Shown: positions 50,675 through 62,224, numbered from the stretch's first letter. The stretch: DNA of 64,000 nt from Syngnathus acus (GCF_901709675.1 NC_051093.1:3121053-3185052), one strand, 5' to 3'. The notes: generated by a model not told the origin, from the sequence alone. Made by a program: numbers and translations.

Positions 50675-50877
50675 AGACAGGTGTGTGGCGGGCCGACTGG
50701 AGGCTAATGTTAGAATGCAAGTTTTTCTTTGACTTAAAAAAAACTAATATAATAATAATAAGAATTGTGAAGTCACCTGTGGCGTTTCGGCGAGACGTTG
50801 AGGTCCTTGCTGTTTCATTTTCTCTGAACTTTGAGCTCACCTGAATGCGCCTGACTGGCGCGTGACGTCAACGACAT
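48976..50877 (-). CDS. Unrecognised nine-exon gene, ~244 residues
   Basis: I do not recognise the family. Nine exons join in a consistent phase with GT-AG borders: 50841-50877, 50405-50514, 50286-50333, 50008-50205, 49640-49707, 49530-49569, 49379-49430, 49220-49284, 48976-49092 (stop included). The predicted protein reads, in pieces, RRRKALMAFVCFTDGFFNEL, LSLLEYAALSAFNLQP, GPLEVELLKPMAVSIHKTGL, IRIEARARPPRKQHGLIV, KVAIKGNHLVLLYGKAM, ARMKLEELIESKLKE, VIPGVVTVEATIVYHE and RLLPEVVQQILKRLQKKG. It has no signal peptide or membrane segment. Alternating hydrophobic/charged stretches suggest beta strands followed by a C-terminal helix. The first exon is least certain: it starts MSLTSRASQAHS, overlaps a full CRE palindrome at 50863-50870, and an alternative first exon could lie nearby. 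It converges with wnk4 and diverges from wipf2. Confidence 0.6.
49100..49174. repeat. (AC)n microsatellite at the last-exon acceptor of the unknown gene
   Basis: On the minus strand this is a GT repeat ending a few bases before the CTTGCAG acceptor at 49093-49099. Confidence 0.97.
50605..50672. repeat. (AT)n microsatellite
   Basis: AT-dinucleotide run in intron 1 of the unrecognised minus-strand gene. Confidence 0.95.
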
Positions 50878-51616
50878 AAAACACATAACACAACGCACCT
50901 AAATCAGGTAACACAACATACTGCCATTTGAATTTCGTCTTCCCAAAATCTGCTTAAATATGTTATTTCTTTCTGATTTATTCATTTGTGCGTGTGTGCG
51001 CGCGTCTGATTTTGTGTGTGCGTGTGTGTATTCATGTGTGTTGCGTGAAAAGAGCGGCACCGCGCGGTGACGTAAGGAAGCGCGGTGCATGCTGGGAGGC
51101 AACAAAGAGGCGAGCGAACTGCTAGCCGCCGGTCCTGCAGCATTGACGCGAGCATGCGCACACGAGCCGCGGACTCGCGCACAGGTGGGTCGGCATGACA
51201 GAGCGCACCTGGGTGCGTGCACGCGGGTGAAGTTGGGCGGCCGTGCACACGCTCCGAAGGAGCGAGTGAGCGAGCGACCTCACCTGCTAACTGTTTAGCT
51301 GCGTCTGCTAACGACTTCAACACGTTTCAATGAGTATTGTAAGGGCGTTTATTTTGACTTGCTAGCTGCGCCCAATGGGCAAAGGAAGAGAACAGAAAAT
51401 TCAATTTATTGCATTTTTAAGCATGGACGGGAAGCCCTGCGTGTATTTACGCGTGTGAGCGAGTGCATGCATGTGGATAAAAATCAGGATTGCTCCTGAA
51501 ATTCCAATGATGTATTTGAACATGCCTAATGAGACACGTGTTTTTCTTTGGTATTTTATTTTGAAAAGCAAGTGACGGCCCATGCAGTGTGTCCTCAGGT
51601 GAGTGACAGCATCAGG
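50878..51616. promoter_or_regulatory. Shared upstream region of the unknown gene and wipf2
   Basis: Divergent start region. The palindromic CRE TGACGTCA at 50863-50870 overlaps the proposed first exon of the minus-strand gene. A GC-rich stretch at 51050-51290 with a GCAGGTGGG-type donor candidate at about 51182 may contain the noncoding first exon of wipf2. A second noncoding segment may precede the coding exon. Confidence 0.45.
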
Positions 51617-52984
51617 ATGCCCCTTCCGCCCCCGCCGCCCCCCACCCTCAATCAGGTACATACAAAGTACACGCAAATACAGAAACATTTTGATGACATT
51701 AGCGATGACATGAGCACAAACCAGCAGAGCCCGGAGGAGGTGAAAGGTGGTCCTGCCCTCCTATCGGACCTCAGCCAAGGCAGAGACCATCCTTACTTCC
51801 GCCTGTACCAGTACCTCCACCAGGGGGCGCCACACAAAAGTAGGAAACAAAAAGTCACATTATCATGTTGGTCTTGTCCAAACCTGACGTGCATTAGGAA
51901 ATCAAGTTACATTTCCAAAGCAAAAACAATAATCCCAAAGCTGCTTGTCTTGTTAATGATTTCCTGCTTCGCTTATAGATGAATGTGCGGCTGGTGCGTC
52001 GTCGCCCCGCCCACCACTTGGCCATCGCCGTGAGGATGCTCAAAGCCCTGCCCCGCTCCCCTCTGCCGGATCGTCACCCACCCCGCCCCCTCATCTCCAT
52101 CAGAGTCGTCGTGGCCAGGCCCCCTCGCCACCCTCTACCTATAATAGAGACAAGCCTCTCCCACCCGCTCCGCCTGCCAAATCAACACCTGCTTCTCTGG
52201 CCCCTCCCACCTATGGTGGGGAGGTAGAGCATCTACAGCGACAAGGCTCCCACAGTAGCAAGAGAACCGCCCCCATGCCTGCAAGCCACCCCCCCACTAG
52301 AGGGCCTGCCCCACCCCCACCACCCGCCTCCCCTGCCCATAGGCCAACTTCAGGTAAGACAACTTTCATCGTCATTTCATGACCTTTACATGAGCTTCTC
52401 CTGTCCCTGCAGCTACCAGAGAGGCTCCGCCCCCTCCTCCGTACAGGATGGCAGGTAGCCCCTCCCTCTCCCCTGACCCCCCCACCAGGGGTAAACCGCC
52501 TCCCCCGCCACCCCCTCCTCTCCGCCATGGACACGCCTCCTCCATCATTCCCTGTTTGTGTGGTGAGTGCTTACAACCCCGACCCATGATTCTCCCCCCA
52601 ATTGATCTGATTTGCTGTTCTTTTAGCGGCTTCCGTAGTTTGTTGCGTGTCCTCAACGATGTGCATTGCTTCGTGCATTGCCGCTAAGATTGTCTTGCTG
52701 ACCAACATCTTTTAACTTTAAACGTTGTTTTTGTTTTGTCGCTGCAGACGACTTTGAGTCCAAATATTTGTTTCATTCGCTGGACGATTTCCCTCCTCCG
52801 GACGAGTACCGACACTTCACTAAGATCTACCCTAGCAAGGCCTACTCAGGTCACAATGCAAACCGCGCAAAGGACCCATGTGCCTGCTGAATGATGTAGA
52901 CAGGGGATGCTAACACAGCAAATGCTTTTGTCTTATGATGCAGCCATGCGAGGAGCTCCGCCACTACCGCCAGTGGGCAGGTGA
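51617..52984 (+). CDS. wipf2: WAS/WASL-interacting protein family member 2 (WIRE-like)
   Basis: Proline-rich partner of N-WASP/WASP that couples it to actin and SH3 proteins. Exons: 51617-51655, 51725-51839, 51979-52353, 52413-52562, 52748-52849, 52944-52984, all in phase. The start MPLPPPPPPTLNQ matches the WIP family N-terminus. The middle has NRDKPLPPAPPAK and many Pro runs. PYRMAG and [16 protein letters not shown] match WIPF2. The C-terminal WASP-binding segment DDFESKYLFHSLDDFPPPDE followed by YRHFTKIYPSK and RGAPPLPPVGR is well conserved. The protein is about half the usual 440 residues. The WH2 helix equivalent GPALLSDLSQG is present, but the following LKKV-type motif is not. Intron 1 is only 69 nt, a multiple of three and open in frame. 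Confidence 0.88.
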
Positions 52985-53940
52985 ACAACTGCACTGCGCT
53001 TGGATGACATCATTGCATCTGACCCCCGCCCTTGTGAGCAATCATTGGAGGGAAGATGAGAAGTTGCTCATAGGATGATGGGATATGACAGTTTCGTTTT
53101 CGTCCTTCTCCTCGACCGCTAGGCTAACATAATTGAGTGGCTAGGCAGAGGTTGTCACATCACTCGGCTCGTCTCATCGCAAGGCTATCATCGATGCACG
53201 AAGCTATCCAGGTATCCAACGTATTGGTGTAAATTTCTGGAAGAAGTCCCGCACGTTTGGACAGAAAAAAAACAAAAAACGTTTGGACTGGAAGTAGAGA
53301 ATTGTTCTCTTTGATTTCTCATCCTTGCTGCATTTGTTTGTTTGTGGCATGTGTTGTTTGCTCAACTGTGAAAGGTCATCTTCCTAAGTGTGCTTTTATT
53401 TTGAAAAGTATACTATATGGTCATTTTCTGTGGCAGTGATCATGTGCTCTGTCAAATTGTACTGATATGCTTGCTGTAATCTTGATAACAATACCAGTAA
53501 TTCGTAGCTCAAAAACTTCTTCATGCGCAAGTAAATAATGAAAATGTTTGCTGTAGTTTACATTCCTAATAATTATAAATTAACTTCCTGCTTCATCTTT
53601 CAAATGTACCGAAATCAATAAACTTATTTAAATCTCACACTCACACAATATGGTCGTTTCAAATACTTCCAATATGGTTATTTATTTTTGTTATTTATAT
53701 TTGTTTATGTTGCTGCTTCCAGCAAAGCCAGTACGTGAGCAATGCAATCCCGCCTTCAAACACAAGGGGGCAGGCTCCATTCTGTGAGGCACTTTTGAAG
53801 CTATATCGCTCACTTCCTTTTCCTGGTGACCCCACCGGAAAACACTTTCCCACGTGCCTCAATCTCGTAGTCGACCGGTTGCTAGAAGGAAAACAAGTTT
53901 TAAATCTTTCGGAAGACTCCACTCATTTCGGAATTCAAAC
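52985..53940. other. wipf2 3' UTR and utp18 upstream
   Basis: Contains AATAAA at 53617-53622, the likely wipf2 3' end. The remaining 300 bp before 53941 are the probable utp18 promoter. No exon seen. Confidence 0.5.
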
Positions 53941-56866
53941 ATGTCTAGTAAAAAGAGGAGCGCGCGCTTGTCAGTTGAGGACGCAGACGTACCCGAGGAG
54001 GAGGCGCGCGCACGCCGAAAGAACATCAAGCGTTTGGCACTGTTACGCGCAAAGGAGCCTACTGTACAAAAGTTGGAGGACATCGTCTTTGGCGACGTGC
54101 AGGTAACCACACGCATATGATAACATCGGCATCATGCTGCAAATGTGAAAAGCAGTCAACATTTTGTGCGTACGGGTGACGTAAGGAGGAGGAGGAGGAA
54201 GATGAGAAGGAGGTAGAAGAAGAAGGAGACCAATCTGACGAGGAGACGGAAGCGCGCTTAGCCCCCCCACCAATCAAAAAAGCTGCCTGGGTTGATGATG
54301 ATGATGAGCTGGAGGAAGAGTAAGTATTGCTTGGTGCGACTTGTAATCATTTTCTTGTGTTGTCACGACAACAATTGGAGCTACATCAGCTGGCTAAGCG
54401 AATGGACGTGTGCTTGGCAGGGTGGACATGCAGCATCGCTTCCGTAGCAACCTGATGCGAGGACAGTCCGAGGCCCGCATCAGCAAGACAAAACTGCAAC
54501 AGAGGATGAGAGATCAGTCAGTACACGTACACACACATGCGCACTCCAGTCACACTCGCGCTCAAGCACGTGTGTGTATGCGTGTGTAACCTTGTCAGGT
54601 TCCAGAAGTCGATGGGCGGAGCTCCATCCTGGGCCACAGACGGCAGCAAGAAGTCAGTGAAAGGTAAGGACATAAACAATGCAAATGCAGCTCCAAGGTT
54701 GCAAAAGTAGTCACACCCTGACCTTTAGTACAGTGCTACGTTGACACACAAATTAATTAATTGAAAGGTAGAACAACGTCTAATCAGCTGCGTGTTTGTA
54801 GATGACGAGGACGATGACGATGGGGAGGAAGACGAAGACGATGACCTGCTGAGAAAAACGGGAAACTTCGTGGCGTCTTCAGACAGTCTGCCCAGCGGCA
54901 TCATCGGGGTCGGTGCTCACGTGCACACGCGTCGTCATGACAACCTTGCATGCATTTTGATAGTCATGACTACGAGGCTTGTCGTGACAAACGGGCTGAT
55001 GTTGCGGTGACAAGCGTGTTGAGTTGTGCTCATCGTGACACGTGTGCGCTCTGGTTGCCGTGACGTTTGCTCTTTTTCTCATCAATATGACCCCGCATGT
55101 GTTTTGTTGATCATGTGTTTGTCACGGCGACATGATTGTTGACGCCATGTCATTGCTGCACTCCAGCTAAAGAAATGTTGCCACGCCAACGCGGCGCGGC
55201 TATCTTCCGATCGCCTGACGTCGGTCCAGTTCCACCCGTCGGCTCAGGTGGTCTTGACAGCAGGTCTCGACTGCTCGCTTTCCTTTTTCCAGGTCAGTCA
55301 TGGCGACTCCCCAAGAACTACCACCAGTTCTCACACAAATGTCACCTCATTGTCGCTGTTCGCTAGCTAACGGCAAATGTGGCGCATGCGCTTTTCTGTG
55401 CACCGCAGGTGGACGGCAAGACCAACTCTAAGATCCAGAGCGTCCATCTGGACCGCTTCCCCATCTACAAAGCTCGTTTCACTTGCCAGGGCGACGCCGT
55501 CATCGCCACCAGTGTGAAGAACAAAATGTTCTACATGTACGATATGATGGAAGGACGCATAATGCCAGCGCATCAAGTCAAAGGTACACGCGCACGCACC
55601 TGCCTTGTCAGAACTCGCCCGCACTCAACCGTGTGCGTGTGTGTTCAGGGCTGCGGGAACCACGGATTAAAGAGTTCTGCGTATGTCCTGAGGGGGGCGC
55701 TCTACTGCTGACAGGAACTCAAGGATACTTGCACATGCTGACACTCAAGGTGCACACTCATCACTTTCACAATCAAAGCAATGTTGCTGCGGAAAGTTGA
55801 CGAGGCCATTGCGTGCGTGCGCACGTGCGTCAGACCAAGGAGGTGGTGAACAGCATAAAGCTGAACGGCGAGGTGGTGGGCGTGGCCATGAGCAGCGACG
55901 GCAGCAAAGTGTTTGCTAACTCAGGCGAGTTGATCGTGTAACACTAACCATGACATCATCACGACAACTGAATAATGACACTGCGGTGGTGACCTTAGAG
56001 GACGGCGAAGTGTTCGTGTGGGACGTGCGCAGCAGTCGCTGCGTCAACAGGTTCACGGACCACGGCTGTGCCGCCGCAAAGGCCATCGCCGCATCCGCTG
56101 ACGGACGCTACCTAGCGTGCGGGTAAGATGGCGTCCGTCAAAGTGTCAAGTTTGTATTTCCATGTCCCGTCACATCACCCCGCTTCAGTTCACAGGCGGG
56201 TGTGGTCAACGTGTACTCGCAGCAGACGTGTCTTAATTCAGCCAATCCCACGCCCCTGAAGGCCATCATGAACTTGCTGACCCCTGTTACCGCGCTCACC
56301 TTTAACCCCAGCGCCGAGATCCTGGCCATCGCCTCGCAATACCAAGAAGAGGCCGCCAAACTGGTGAAATGGAAATACCGTCGTCGTGACAACGGCACGC
56401 CGTGATAATAAACAGCGACTGTGTCATCATCAGGTTCACGTTCCAAGCCTGAGCGTCTTCTCCAACTTTCCTCTGGCGAAGAAGAAGTTTGTCTATCGAG
56501 TTTCCTGTATGGACTTTTCGCCTCACAGTGGCTTCTTCTCATTTGCTAACAACAAAGGACGCGCTCCACTCTTCAGGTCAGACGGCCAATTAGCAACATG
56601 TGTCTGAAAATTAATTTATTGATTGAGTGAGTGAGTGAGTGAGTGAGTGAGTGAGTGAGTGAGTGAGTGAGTGAGTGAGTGAGTGAGTGAGTGAGTGAGT
56701 GATAGATCGATTGATCGATGGATCGAACTAGGCAATTCCAGTCAAAGATCCAACTCGATAATGAGAAATGTGCTGTCACGTTTGAACCATGAGCCATCGC
56801 ACTCATTCATCTGTTGTGTGTGCGTGTTTCTGTGTGCGCAGGCTGACACACTACAAAAACTTCTGA
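53941..56866 (+). CDS. utp18: U3 snoRNA-associated protein 18 homologue (UTP18)
   Basis: WD40 protein of the small-subunit processome, needed for 18S rRNA maturation in the nucleolus. Early exons: 53941-54102, 54186-54319, 54421-54516, 54599-54663, then 54802-54907. The N-terminus is lysine/arginine-rich with acidic stretches (EDEDDDLLRKTGNFVAS). WD40 repeats follow: LTSVQFHPSAQVVLTAGLD, VDGKTNSKIQSVHLDRFPI, VIATSVKNKMFYMYDMMEGR, DGEVFVWDVRSSRCVNRF, ADGRYLACG and AIMNLLTPVTALTFNPSAEI. The end is NNKGRAPLFR-LTHYKNF, matching the family end. Start MSSKKRSARLS was chosen because the first exon then gives the family-like KEPTVQKLEDIVFGDVQ. An in-frame upstream extension lacks similarity. Confidence 0.95.
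56622..56702. repeat. (GAGT)n microsatellite, last utp18 intron
   Basis: About 19 tandem GAGT units within the intron before the final short exon. Confidence 0.96.
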
Positions 56867-56905
56867 AGAAGGGGAGGAGTCACATGCATGTTTTTTTTTT
56901 CATGA

Positions 56906-56911
56906 AATAAA
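56906..56911 (+). other. utp18 poly(A) signal
   Basis: AATAAA 40 bp past the utp18 stop codon. Confidence 0.7.
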
Positions 56912-58089
56912 TTCAATTGTTTTTTCTTGGCCTTGTTGAATTGTTTGATTGTGACTGTGAGTTCAGTATGTTCAAGAGTTTATTGATTGAATTTCTTCAA
57001 CTCTCGGTCAAGCAAAACATGTAAAAATACGAAGACAAGAATATAAACTATTAAAATCTGTCCAATAAGATATATGCACAGTAAACTTAAATTTATATAC
57101 AAATTTGAGCATTTGATTTTCTTGTGGTTTGCAATATTCTTGTTTGATCGTCGGTGCGATCAATGCAACGGTGAGTATGCGTATCACGTCCGACATTGAC
57201 GCAAACATGTGGCCCGACCACTTTTGTCAGGACACGCCCCCGAAAACGTCATTGTGAAACTTGCGTTTCAGGCTGAGCAGAAGAGCAACAGACTTGAAGC
57301 AGGTAAGAAAACTTTCGAAGATTTTGATGCACTTGACAACCTCGGACATCGTTTTGCTTCCCGTGTGAAACGCCTCGAGGGAGTGACCCAGCATCGTCAC
57401 TTTATTTTGAAAGTATTGCGCTGTGCTAAATTGAGAGAGCGCTTTCGAAAGACGATTATAAGGGATTTTTCTTTGTATTTAGGGTGGGGTAAGTGGAACT
57501 TAAGTCATTTTTATTGAATTGAACACGTGTAAACAAATGAGTGAAAACCAGCATGTGCATTAAGGAACAGCTCAAAACAAACATTTAATCAGAACAAACT
57601 TTTATTGTGGAAATGAAAGCCATGGGTGAATAGTTGGCTTTATTTTGAAAGGGTGCTGGCAAAGACGCGATGAAGATGCAAAGATAGCCCTCTAACGACG
57701 TAAGGAGGTGTCGCACGTTATCCACCACAACAGCAGGGGGCGGCAGAGGATAAACACACAGGTGAAAGGTTATTACTCAGCCTTGCCCCGCCCTTTTGTA
57801 ATTGACAGTTCTCATCGAGGCCTAGACCCGCTTGCATGACATCATCAGTCCTGTTGTAGAATGACAGTCAAACGGTGGTCGCGTGGGTGTATGTGAGTCG
57901 GTGGTGCTTTGTGGTTCCGCCCCCAAGCACACCTGCCGCCAATCAGACAGAGTTATCAGAGTTGTAGGTTTGTACACATGGGTGCAGAGGAATGCGGTGT
58001 TGTTTTTGAGCCATTTCCTGTTACTCCAGTTCTCACCGGGCAAATGCTACCATCGATGTCGATGTGTGTTCCGTACAGCAGGAAACAAG
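56912..58089. other. Spacer and TRIM gene upstream
   Basis: No confident exon. A 102-residue ORF at 57209-57517 has no recognisable family and no splice support. The last few hundred bases before 58090 should hold the TRIM promoter and 5' UTR. Confidence 0.4.
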
Positions 58090-61000
58090 ATGGCAGAGGC
58101 GGCGGCGCCGGATCTGTTCACGGAGCAGGAACTTACCTGCTCTATTTGTCTCGACCTCTTCACTGACCCCGTCTCCACGCCGTGCGGACACAACTTCTGC
58201 CAGGTACGAACCCGTCAGCATCACAGCTGTTTAGCACCTGTGTGTTGGTTACATGACTGATTAGCATGCTAGCTTCTTAGCCCTTGCTTGTATGCTGCCT
58301 TTTTTAGGCATGTATTGGCGGGTACTGGGCATCGACCAGCACGTGCACGTGTCCGCTGTGCAAACATGGCTTTGAAGAGCGTCCACAACTGAGTATCAAC
58401 AAAGTTTTCGCTGTGATCACGGAGAATTACAAAATTTCTCGTTATGGCGCCGCCGCCGCCTCATCCAGCGTGCCGTCCAGCACCAACCCGTTTGTTACAA
58501 AGTCCGACGAGGACATGGTTTGGTGCGACGTGTGCACGGGGATCAAGCAGCCGGCCGTCAGCTCCTGCTTGACATGTACGGCGTCCTACTGCAGCGAACA
58601 CATCCAGCCGCATCACAAGACGCCGTTCTACGCCAAGCATCCTCTTATGGACCCGCAGGAAGCACTCAGGGGACGTACTTGCAAACTACACCGCCGGCTA
58701 CTGGAGGTGAGAAAATGGAGGCCGCAATGTGCCGGCGTGCAAGGTCATACATAATTACATGTTCGCGATCATAGATGTGATCATGTGTTCAGGTGTACTG
58801 TCGGACTTGTCAACGTTGCATTTGTGCCATCTGCGTGCTGGAGGACCACCGAACTCACCAGACCGTGTCGGTCCAAACGGAACGACTCAGCAAACAGGTC
58901 TTTTGACTCATGCACTCTCACTTCCTATTTCCTCTCACAACTCCTCGTTCGTCTGCATTTGTAGAAGTACGTTGCGAGGACAGAGCAAGAGATCTTGAAC
59001 AGGATAAAAGACAAGGAGATGATCTTAGCTGAGCTGAACACCAAGATGGACGGCGTCAAGGTCAGCGTCTTTGTTCGCCAAGCCGTGCTAGGAGCGTTGC
59101 TAAAGCGTAAACGTGCTAACGGCAGACCTACGGCGAGCGAGAGCGCGGCGATGTGGAAACGCTGCTGGACGAGGCTGCCGCCTCCCTGGACCGCCTCCGA
59201 ACCCAGGTGGTGGGCGGAGTCCAGCAGCAGATGGGGGCGGTGCTGTCCAGGGGCGAGGGCCAAGTCGTCCTACTGGAGTCGGAACTCAGACAGCTGATGG
59301 ACAGGCGTGTCCGGCTGGAGGCGCAGGCGGTCAGTCAGGACCACATCGGATTCCTGCAGGTCAGAACACAACTCGAGCGACAGAGGTGACGTGGGCTGAC
59401 CTATGACCTGTGCGCTCAGAGCTTCTCGGAAGCTACGTCGCCGTTGGGCTCGGATGTGCCCGTTAATGTGGACGACCTGGACCTCAACCTCCACTTCAAC
59501 CTGGGCTGGGTTAAGTCGGCGTTGGCCGAAGTTCGCGACAAGATGGAGGACGCCAGGTTGGGTGGGGCCGGGGGCGGCACCAGAGGATCCGTGGCTTCCC
59601 GTGAGCGCCTCCGCCGTCTCTTCTCCACCGGCCGTCTCAGCTCCGACAGCTCACGTGCCGCCGTGTGTTGCAGTGCCGCCGGGTGACCCGATGATGGCGG
59701 CGGACAGCATGCTCAGTCTCAGGGGAAGCAGCAGCAGCCTGAGGAGGAGCCAATGGGGACTCAGAGGTCATCAGCTTCAGCGTCTTGGCACAACATTCTC
59801 CAATGGATGAATTTGATAGCAGTGTTTTCATCTGCTACAGGGCCTACCTCACTGGTCGAGAAGACTCGGCCGACTCAGCAGAACAAACTATTGATTGTGC
59901 TCTCTTACAAACCGAAAAATATTTGAAAAAAAACAACATAACACTGAAAATTTGAATTGAGCGCAATTCCCTGGCAACGCCGGCTAATTTCCGACAGAAA
60001 ATAAGATGGAGGTTCAAATAGTTTTAAATTCTTTATAAAGTTTTTTTGTTTTTATTAGCTTTTGCAACTAAATATTTTTTCAACCTTAGTTTTTGACACG
60101 CTAACTTCTACTTGTTCGCCAGTGATTTCGGCCCATCAGTGAGGCTTTTATTGTGAAAACGAGACTGACGTTTGCATCTGCTTTACTTTCAGACATGAAG
60201 AAGATGAAGCCGGTGTCGGGTGCGTACCTCAAACATTCACGCTCTAAATCAAATTCATTCACTTCAATGACTAAAAGTGCCTTTGTGTTACACAGGTCAC
60301 AAGAAGGCTCGTGTGTACATGGGTGAGAACCTTCTACCTTTCATTATGTCATCACTCGTGCTATGTTAGCTAGCCTAACGGTGGCACGCTGCCTTCTTGC
60401 TTACGTTCAGAGGACGTGACCTTGAACCCGATGACGGCGTACCCGTTCTTGATCTTGTCAGAGGACAGGAAGCAGGTCAAGCGTGGCGAGAAGCTGCAGT
60501 TTTATCGTAACAGCCAACATCGATTCGACGTGTGGTCGTGCATCATCACCAAGGAAGGATATGCTACCGGACGACACTACTGGGAGGTCTGTCTCGCTTT
60601 CTGTATTTTGTGTCATATTGTTGCTGTATGTGCCTGTGACTGCATGTACCTGTGTCTGCACGTGTGCAGGTGCTGGTGGGCGAGAACAAGGATTGGAAAC
60701 TGGGTGTGGCGAGCGAGTCGGCGCAGAGGAAGGGCCTGTTTGACATGAGCCCCGCTAACGGATATTATGCCCTTTGGTGGAGCGGCAGCCAACTGCGAGC
60801 GCTCACCGCGCCGCCGCTCACCAAGGTCCCGCCTCCTTGACTTAGCAAATATTTGGAGGGTTGCGACAATAAATCGATGAAAATTAAAAATTGAAAGTGT
60901 TGGCAACCAATGTCAGTCATTGTTGCCATGGCACCCAGAGCCTGCTCGAATGACATGTTTTCATTTTGAAACCAATTAGTATGCTGAATTTGGATGCATT

Positions 61001-61292
61001 TCTGGTTATTGACTGAATATTTGGATGTGCTGTGTTTATTATTGGCGGGCGGGCCAGGGAAGACGAAGCGGGCTTGACCGTATGTTTGTGCTTTTTCGCC
61101 CATCAGGTGAAGGCTCCGCCCAAGTTGCGTCAAGTGGGCGTGTTCCTGGACGTAGAGGCGGGTCAAGTGTCCTTCTACAACTCCAAGTCAAGTTCCGAGA
61201 TCTTCAGCTTCAACTGTGCCGAGTTCACCGAGCAGATGTTCCCGCTCCTCGGCACCGGAGACAAAGAGGTGCCCCTGGTCATCATGCCCTGA
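58090..61292 (+). CDS. TRIM-family E3 ubiquitin ligase (RING, B-boxes, coiled coil, PRY-SPRY)
   Basis: Predicted cytosolic E3 ligase; fish have many such genes, often immune. Exon 1 starts [20 protein letters not shown] and joins at HNFCQ|ACIGGYW to complete the RING (CSIC, CGHNFC, CPLC). A B-box 1-like motif ([20 protein letters not shown], then CSEHIQPH) and B-box 2 ([20 protein letters not shown], then EDHRTHQT) follow. A coiled coil spans about 58.97-59.55 kb. A short-exon linker leads to [65 protein letters not shown] and a MFPLLGTGD end. The architecture resembles TRIM25/TRIM16/TRIM47-type proteins. I cannot assign an orthologue. The start is the only good ATG ahead of the RING. Confidence 0.9.
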
Positions 61293-62130
61293 CGCGTTCA
61301 CCCGTCTGGGTGGGTAAACTGTCCGTTTGCAATGAACCGACAATGCGTGAACGATTGCCACCGCGTTGGAGATACTTGACTTTTGTCTGACTCGCTACGT
61401 ACATTTTGATGTATTGGGCGAGACGGTTGAGACATCAGTCAAATGACAAATAGTTTCTCGGGCACACGTAATGACGTCATCGCTCTTCCATAATTACAAT
61501 GAACTGGATCAATGTTGCTGGAGCTTTCATAACACTTCGACGAATAAATAGATTCAAATCACATTCTTTTGTTTTGAAGATGATATTTTTGGGATTTTCT
61601 GAAATTAATAGAAGCAAGGCAATTTGCAGCTAATTTAAAAAGAAATTGCTAACGAAATGAATGTCTAACAGAGAGCTGGAGCTAATTATTTTCTTGTTTA
61701 TTTATTATTAATAGATGAAAACACACCCTTTCAACTGAGTTTCACTTGAAAGCCACTGGCTGGACTTTTCCACCATCTTGGACAGGAAGTGTGCTCACGC
61801 AACCGATAAATATACTGATGATGATGATGAAGTGTGAATCACGGTGTTACGAAACGCGAAATTCCCATTCCTCCCTTCCAGATCTTCCAGGATTTCTCAA
61901 ACCAGAAATCCATGCGTGCGAGGCGCGCGAAGACGTCACAAACGCACAAGCTGTGCACATTCCAATAGTCAGGAAGCGTTGGAGTTTATACTTATCATTT
62001 TAGCATTTGTATTTTGCGTTAAAAAGCACATCATCAAATGACCATTTAGCGGAAAAGACTTTGTTCAGGTAAAGGCGTTCAGGCTGTACCCGGAAATGAC
62101 GTCGGTAAGACGCTCGGGTGCGGACCACGG

Positions 62131-62138
62131 TGACGTCA
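62131..62138. promoter_or_regulatory. CRE palindrome
   Basis: TGACGTCA, a perfect CREB/ATF site, 179 bp upstream of the proposed csf3-like start codon. A half-site (TGACGTCG) lies at about 62097. Confidence 0.5.
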
Positions 62139-62192
62139 CGATGCGCTGTCGTCACTTCGGCAAAGTTGGCGTCGCGTACGCGTTGTGCTGGT

Positions 62193-62202
62193 GGAAAGTC
62201 CC
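62193..62202. promoter_or_regulatory. NF-kappa-B site
   Basis: GGAAAGTCCC is the exact reverse complement of the classical kappa-B site GGGACTTTCC. It lies 15 bp upstream of a TATA-like AATAAAAG, the expected position for an inducible cytokine promoter. Confidence 0.6.
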
Positions 62203-62216
62203 CGCGGAACTGCTTG

Positions 62217-62224
62217 AATAAAAG
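62217..62224 (+). promoter_or_regulatory. TATA-like box of the csf3-like gene
   Basis: AATAAAAG about 90 bp before the proposed start codon. It fits a TATA-like element giving a short 5' UTR of about 60 nt. A polyadenylation reading is less likely because no plus-strand gene ends here. Confidence 0.45.

Noticed and set aside
51725-51840. Alternative proline-rich frame in wipf2 exon 2 (SLLPPVPVPPPGGATQK)
   Set aside because: It looks WIP-like but does not join in phase to the next exon (an immediate stop results), while the frame with GPALLSDL does. Kept only as a possible source of frame confusion.
57209-57517. 102-residue ORF between utp18 and the TRIM gene
   Set aside because: No similarity, no splice or promoter context; length is within chance for this spacer.
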